Assembly: GCA_027352645.1 (NCBI GenBank)
Contig: DAIEIL010000081.1
Location: forward strand, 1 to 10,435
Direction: 5' to 3'
Length of the DNA: 10,435 nucleotides
Source: Rhodobiaceae bacterium
Lineage (GTDB): Bacteria; Pseudomonadota; Alphaproteobacteria; Parvibaculales; Parvibaculaceae
Shown: positions 7,598-10,435 of the stretch, piece by piece
Layout: each line of letters begins with the position of its first letter
How positions within the stretch are numbered: position 1 is the first letter of the stretch
Made by a program: the position numbers and the translations under genes
The notes under the pieces: generated by a model
Told to the model about the DNA's origin: nothing
The model's database searches: none
Seen by the model: the letters and a program-made list of their open reading frames with translations, nothing else

Positions 7598-7641
7598 ACG
7601 CGCGCTCCCCATTCATGTTTTCAGGGATTATGAGCGCGCGT
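7598..7641 (-). repeat. 10-bp perfect inverted repeat over the methyltransferase ribosome binding site
   Basis: ACGCGCGCTC at 7598-7607 and GAGCGCGCGT at 7632-7641 are exact reverse complements with a 24-nt spacer. In the minus-strand transcript the second arm ends one base before the start codon and overlaps the GGGGAG ribosome binding site. No U-run follows either arm, so a standard intrinsic terminator is less likely than a structured leader. Confidence 0.55.
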
Positions 7642-7646
7642 TTGGC

Positions 7647-8534
7647 TTAGCGCCACTCGGAAACGCCGAAACGCAGGAGGCGGTTGCCGTCAATGGGGCC
7701 GAGTGTGCGGCCCCTGCCCTTGAGCGCAAGCGCCCCGGCCCGGAGCAGATGTTTCTCGCGGAGGAGGCGCGCGCGCTTCATGCCGCCCGAAAGCGCGTCC
7801 CAGATCGTCTCTGGCGCGAGCAATCCGACATGGCCCGTGAGGACGCGACCTTCGACCGCGCGTGCGACGAGAGGATCAGCGATTCGTTCCCTGCGGCGCG
7901 GCGCTCCCGGCGCCGTCATGCCATCAGCCACATAGGCGGCGGCAAGCGAGGCAAGCGCGGCGCTCTTTGCATGAAGCGCAACGCGGTCGGCAACGCCGGA
8001 GGTCGGGAAATGTGCCCGCGCACCAGACAGCGCCACCCCGCCCGATTGCCCGTCGCCCAACATGCGCAGAAATTCGCCGGTAACGAGCGGCAGCGAAGTT
8101 TCGACAGACAGAGCCGCCCCACCCTCAACACGGAAGGCGAGCGCATCGCCAAGCGAGACCACGACGATGTCGCAAGGGCCCGCATTCCGCATCGCCTCGC
8201 AAACCATATCGCAAACGGCGCCCGGCAGCGCGACGAGGAGCGGCGGCACATCCAATGGCCTTGCCGTGTGGAGAGCCATCATCAACGCCCGCATAGCCTC
8301 GGGCACCTGCCGCCCGGCGTGACCGCGCGGCAGAAGATCGAGCGAGCCGCCGGCATTCGCAATGAGTTCCGCATCGGCGATGAGTGTTGCGGCTGCCTCG
8401 CGGGCGGCGTCGAGCCCCGCGCCGAGCGCCGCATGCGCGCCCTCGCCTGTGGCCGTAAGGCGCAAAAGACCGGGCCAGAGCTCAAAGCTCTTTTCCAGAT
8501 ATGTCTCGTTCTTGAGCATGGCCCGTTTTTGCAA
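7647..8534 (-). CDS. UPF0280/ApbE-like protein (divergent)
   Basis: 295 residues from the chosen start. By eye the order of motifs follows the UPF0280 family, which is related in fold to ApbE flavin transferases: a GHAGRQVPEAMRALMMAL helix (71-88), the PPLLVALPGAVCDMVCEAM segment (97-115), a hydrophobic strand ending in SLGDALAF (127-134), GVALSG (166-171), SGVADRVALHAKSAALASLA (179-198) and a C-terminal helical end. In UPF0280 and ApbE the strand normally ends in a glycine-rich NNGGD-type loop; here it reads SLGD, so activity may be changed. Three cysteines (C109, C112, C121) cluster nearby. Start: GGGAGG (8545-8540) lies 5 nt before a TTG at 8534; the GTG at 8540 overlaps this site and the ATG at 8519 is too far from it. 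The gene is real with high confidence; the family call is moderate. Confidence 0.68.
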   Translation of the reverse strand: MQKRAMLKNETYLEKSFELWPGLLRLTATGEGAHAALGAGLDAAREAAATLIADAELIANAGGSLDLLPRGHAGRQVPEAMRALMMALHTARPLDVPPLLVALPGAVCDMVCEAMRNAGPCDIVVVSLGDALAFRVEGGAALSVETSLPLVTGEFLRMLGDGQSGGVALSGARAHFPTSGVADRVALHAKSAALASLAAAYVADGMTAPGAPRRRERIADPLVARAVEGRVLTGHVGLLAPETIWDALSGGMKRARLLREKHLLRAGALALKGRGRTLGPIDGNRLLRFGVSEWR

Positions 8535-8565
8535 GGACACCTCCCGCTGTCCAGAGGCGAAGGCG

Positions 8566-8955
8566 TCACTCGACGATATTCACCGGCTGGTCGGTCTGCA
8601 AAACAGACTGCTGATGGAAGCTTTTCACATAAGCCTGCCGGATTTCCGCAATCGCCTTGGCGGTCGCAGCGGTTTCCGGATGAACGATGACGACAATCCG
8701 CGCCGGTTCGGAAATGACCTTCGCCGACTGCCCCTTGGGATCGCGCCACTGCCCCGTACCGCTGAGCACGGTGAGGCCATCGGGAAAGCGCGGCGTCACC
8801 GTTTCAGCGAGAAACCGCGTCCATTGCCGCTCGCTGACGCGGCCGCCGCCCACGATACCAAGGCCGAAATAGAGCTTCGTCTCGATAGCGGCGGAGCCTG
8901 CAAAAGCAGGCGTCGCAAGAGCAAGCAGGAGGAAGATGAAGACGAACCGCTTCAT
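8566..8955 (-). CDS. DUF3574 secreted protein
   Basis: 129 residues. A clear Sec signal peptide MKRFVFIFLLLALATPAFA is followed by a probable cleavage at AFA/GS (19/20), so the mature protein should be periplasmic. The mature part matches the DUF3574 pattern: ETKLYFGLGIVGGGRVSE, WTRFLAETVTPRFPDGLTVL, GQW, and a C-terminal IAEIRQAYVKSFHQQSVL. The family has no known biochemical role. It starts 6 bp after the stop of the small membrane protein gene and ends 31 bp before the start of the UPF0280-like gene, so all three are probably cotranscribed. The ribosome binding site is weak. Confidence 0.88.
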   Translation of the reverse strand: MKRFVFIFLLLALATPAFAGSAAIETKLYFGLGIVGGGRVSERQWTRFLAETVTPRFPDGLTVLSGTGQWRDPKGQSAKVISEPARIVVIVHPETAATAKAIAEIRQAYVKSFHQQSVLQTDQPVNIVE

Positions 8956-8961
8956 GCGAAA

Positions 8962-9162
8962 TCAGCCCTGCTCAGCTTTCTTCTTGAACCAGGCGATGGC
9001 GAAAGCGGCACCCGGCCAGAGATAGCTGACGCCCATGAGTGGGCGAAAAATATGCGAGGGAATCTGGAACTTGAGGACGAAGGACGCCATCACGATCGCC
9101 AGCGAGGCAATGCTGATCGCGAAGGCAAGATAGCTGAGGCGGAGCGCGGTTTGATAGGTCAT
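8962..9162 (-). CDS. Small two-helix membrane protein
   Basis: 66 residues with two hydrophobic segments, about 8-30 (LSYLAFAISIASLAIVMASF) and about 41-60 (PLMGVSYLWPGAAFAIAWF), joined by a short polar loop and ending in the basic tail KKKAEQG. No family was recognised. It is probably an inner membrane protein. The start codon has no visible Shine-Dalgarno sequence and lies in a short hairpin (9160-9179). It is 56 bp downstream of the ferredoxin reductase gene and 6 bp upstream of the DUF3574 gene. Confidence 0.72.
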   Translation of the reverse strand: MTYQTALRLSYLAFAISIASLAIVMASFVLKFQIPSHIFRPLMGVSYLWPGAAFAIAWFKKKAEQG

Positions 9163-9218
9163 GCCGAAATTATGGCATGCCTCGCCGCACTCCGCATCAT
9201 TTGCAATCCGCCAAAACC

Positions 9219-10250
9219 TCAGGCGACGCCGAGCTTCTTCTGAAGGCTCGTCGACGAGGTCGTGTACTGGAAGGTGATCTTCGCATCGGGATTGACGATG
9301 CGCGCAGCCGCCTGTGCCATCAGCGCCACCTCATGGAACCCCGACAGGATCAGCTTCAGCTTGCCCGGATAGGTGTTGATGTCGCCGACAGCGAAGATGC
9401 CCGGCGCATTGGTCGCGAATTTCTCGGTATCGACCGGGATGAGGTTCTCATGCAGGTTGAGACCCCAGTTCGCGATCGGGCCGAGCTTCATCGTGAGGCC
9501 AAAGAAGGGCAGCAGCGTGTCGCAAGCAACGTCGAACTCGACATTGTCATTGCCTTTGATCGTCACGCCTTCGAGCTGGCCGTTGGCGCCGTGCAGCTTC
9601 GTCACCTGGCCGAGATGGAACTTCATCTTCTCTTCCTGCACGAGACGATGCATCTCGTTGACGGAAGCAGGCGCGGCGCGGAAGCCGTCACGACGATGGA
9701 TGAGCTGCATGGAGGCGGCGATGGGCTGAAGATTGATCGTCCAGTCGAGCGCGCTGTCGCCGCCGCCGGAGATCAGAACATTCTTTCCACGGAAGGTCTC
9801 CATCTTCTTCACGGCGTAGAAGACCGACTTGCCTTCATATTCCTCGATACCGGGAATGGGCGGACGCTTCGGCTGGAAGCTGCCGCCGCCCGCCGCGATG
9901 ACGATGACCTTGGTGTGGAAGGTGATGCCGCCGTCGGTCTTCACGAGCCAGCTGCCATCTTCCTGGCGCTCGACCTGCTCGACCTGCTCGTTGAAATGGA
10001 ACTGCGGATTGAAGGGCGCCGCCTGCTCCATCAGCCGGTCGGTGAGTTCCTGACCGGTGACGAGCGGAAGGCCCGGAATGTCGTAGATCGGCTTTTCGGG
10101 ATAGAGCTCTGCGCACTGGCCGCCGGGGCGATCGAGAATATCGACGAGATGAACCTTCATATCGAGAAGACCAAGTTCGAACACCGCGAAGAGACCCGTA
10201 GGCCCCGCTCCGATAACGACGACATCCGTTACGATCGTTTCCTCAGCCAT
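9219..10250 (-). CDS. Ferredoxin--NADP reductase, thioredoxin reductase-like type
   Basis: 343 residues, the normal length for the FNR class found in Rhodopseudomonas and Bacillus (YumC type). It is a flavoprotein that moves electrons between NADPH and ferredoxin or flavodoxin in the cytoplasm. The FAD site GAGPTG is at 14-19, with GGQCAELYPEK at 43-53. The NADP site is SGGGDSALDW (161-170) followed by HRRDGFRA (185-192), and the second FAD motif is GIFAVGD (284-290). The redox-active CxxC of true thioredoxin reductases is absent, which separates it from TrxB. The C-terminal extension TTSSTSLQKKLGV (330-342) is typical of this FNR class. The ATG at 10250 has only a weak GGGTG-like site upstream but gives the expected N-terminus. 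Confidence 0.94.
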   Translation of the reverse strand: MAEETIVTDVVVIGAGPTGLFAVFELGLLDMKVHLVDILDRPGGQCAELYPEKPIYDIPGLPLVTGQELTDRLMEQAAPFNPQFHFNEQVEQVERQEDGSWLVKTDGGITFHTKVIVIAAGGGSFQPKRPPIPGIEEYEGKSVFYAVKKMETFRGKNVLISGGGDSALDWTINLQPIAASMQLIHRRDGFRAAPASVNEMHRLVQEEKMKFHLGQVTKLHGANGQLEGVTIKGNDNVEFDVACDTLLPFFGLTMKLGPIANWGLNLHENLIPVDTEKFATNAPGIFAVGDINTYPGKLKLILSGFHEVALMAQAAARIVNPDAKITFQYTTSSTSLQKKLGVA

Positions 10251-10435
10251 GCCGGCACCCGTTCGGTTTAAAATACATCGAATAATCGGTATTTAATCGA
10301 TTTCACAAATTGCGCCGCTTATATAGGTCCGCCAGCCGCCGACGCCAAGCAAAAACTGGGACTTCCAGAGCGAAAGACGCGATGTCACGGTTTTCCGAGA
10401 TTTCCCCAGATGACAAAACGCGTTAGGTCCCTATT
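10251..10435 (-). promoter_or_regulatory. AT-rich upstream region of the ferredoxin reductase gene
   Basis: The 185 bp to the right edge hold no convincing gene. Bases about 10268-10325 are clearly AT-richer than the surroundings and should carry the reductase promoter. A loose dyad is visible around 10278-10302 (ATCGA ... TCGAT with AT-rich arms), and TTGTGA on the minus strand could be a -35, but no good -10 could be fixed. A 14-codon frame at 10381-10425 lacks a ribosome binding site and was not called. Confidence 0.35.

Noticed and set aside
7749..8690. 313-codon plus-strand open frame opposite the UPF0280-like gene
   Set aside because: The composition is rich in Arg, His and Ala with no domain, and it spans two minus-strand genes with good signals.
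9177..10271. 364-codon plus-strand open frame opposite the ferredoxin reductase gene
   Set aside because: The minus strand encodes a complete, well-conserved flavoprotein over the same bases, so this frame is a shadow.
10381..10425. 14-codon open frame starting ATGTCACGG near the right edge
   Set aside because: It has no ribosome binding site and is too short to support from the sequence alone.

Overview
The window reads as a chromosomal segment of a GC-rich alphaproteobacterium. The main evidence is an imuA / imuB / dnaE2 mutasome cassette (all on the minus strand) controlled by two direct-repeat LexA boxes of the type GTTC-N7-GTTC, which is the alphaproteobacterial SOS operator. The genus cannot be fixed from the sequence alone. 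No rRNA, tRNA, CRISPR array, insertion sequence or phage gene was seen.

Layout from left to right: dnaE2 (minus, runs off the left edge with only its extreme C-terminus missing); imuB (minus, 19 bp upstream of dnaE2); a divergent intergenic region holding an SOS box and a perfect 15-bp palindrome; two tandem small lipoprotein genes on the plus strand; imuA (minus, convergent with the lipoprotein pair) with its own SOS box. Next comes a closely spaced minus-strand run: ferredoxin-NADP reductase (fpr type), a two-helix membrane protein, a DUF3574 secreted protein, a UPF0280/ApbE-like protein, a class I methyltransferase and a flavin reductase-domain protein. The last 185 bp at the right edge is an AT-rich leader of the reductase gene with no convincing gene.

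ImuA, ImuB and DnaE2 act together in damage-induced mutagenesis. ImuB is a catalytically dead Y-family polymerase that serves as an adaptor, ImuA is a RecA-like accessory protein, and DnaE2 does the error-prone synthesis. The cassette is usually one operon. Here imuA and imuB are separated by about 0.7 kb carrying the two lipoprotein genes in the opposite orientation, and imuA and imuB each have a LexA box about 20 bp before the start codon. SOS control therefore seems to have been kept on both halves of the broken operon.

The most interesting points are this split cassette, the paralogous lipoprotein pair with a shared two-cysteine motif, the palindrome between imuB and the lipoproteins, a strong inverted repeat over the ribosome binding site of the methyltransferase gene, and a divergent UPF0280-like protein whose expected glycine-rich NNGGD-type motif is degenerate. 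I found no clearly new multi-gene system.
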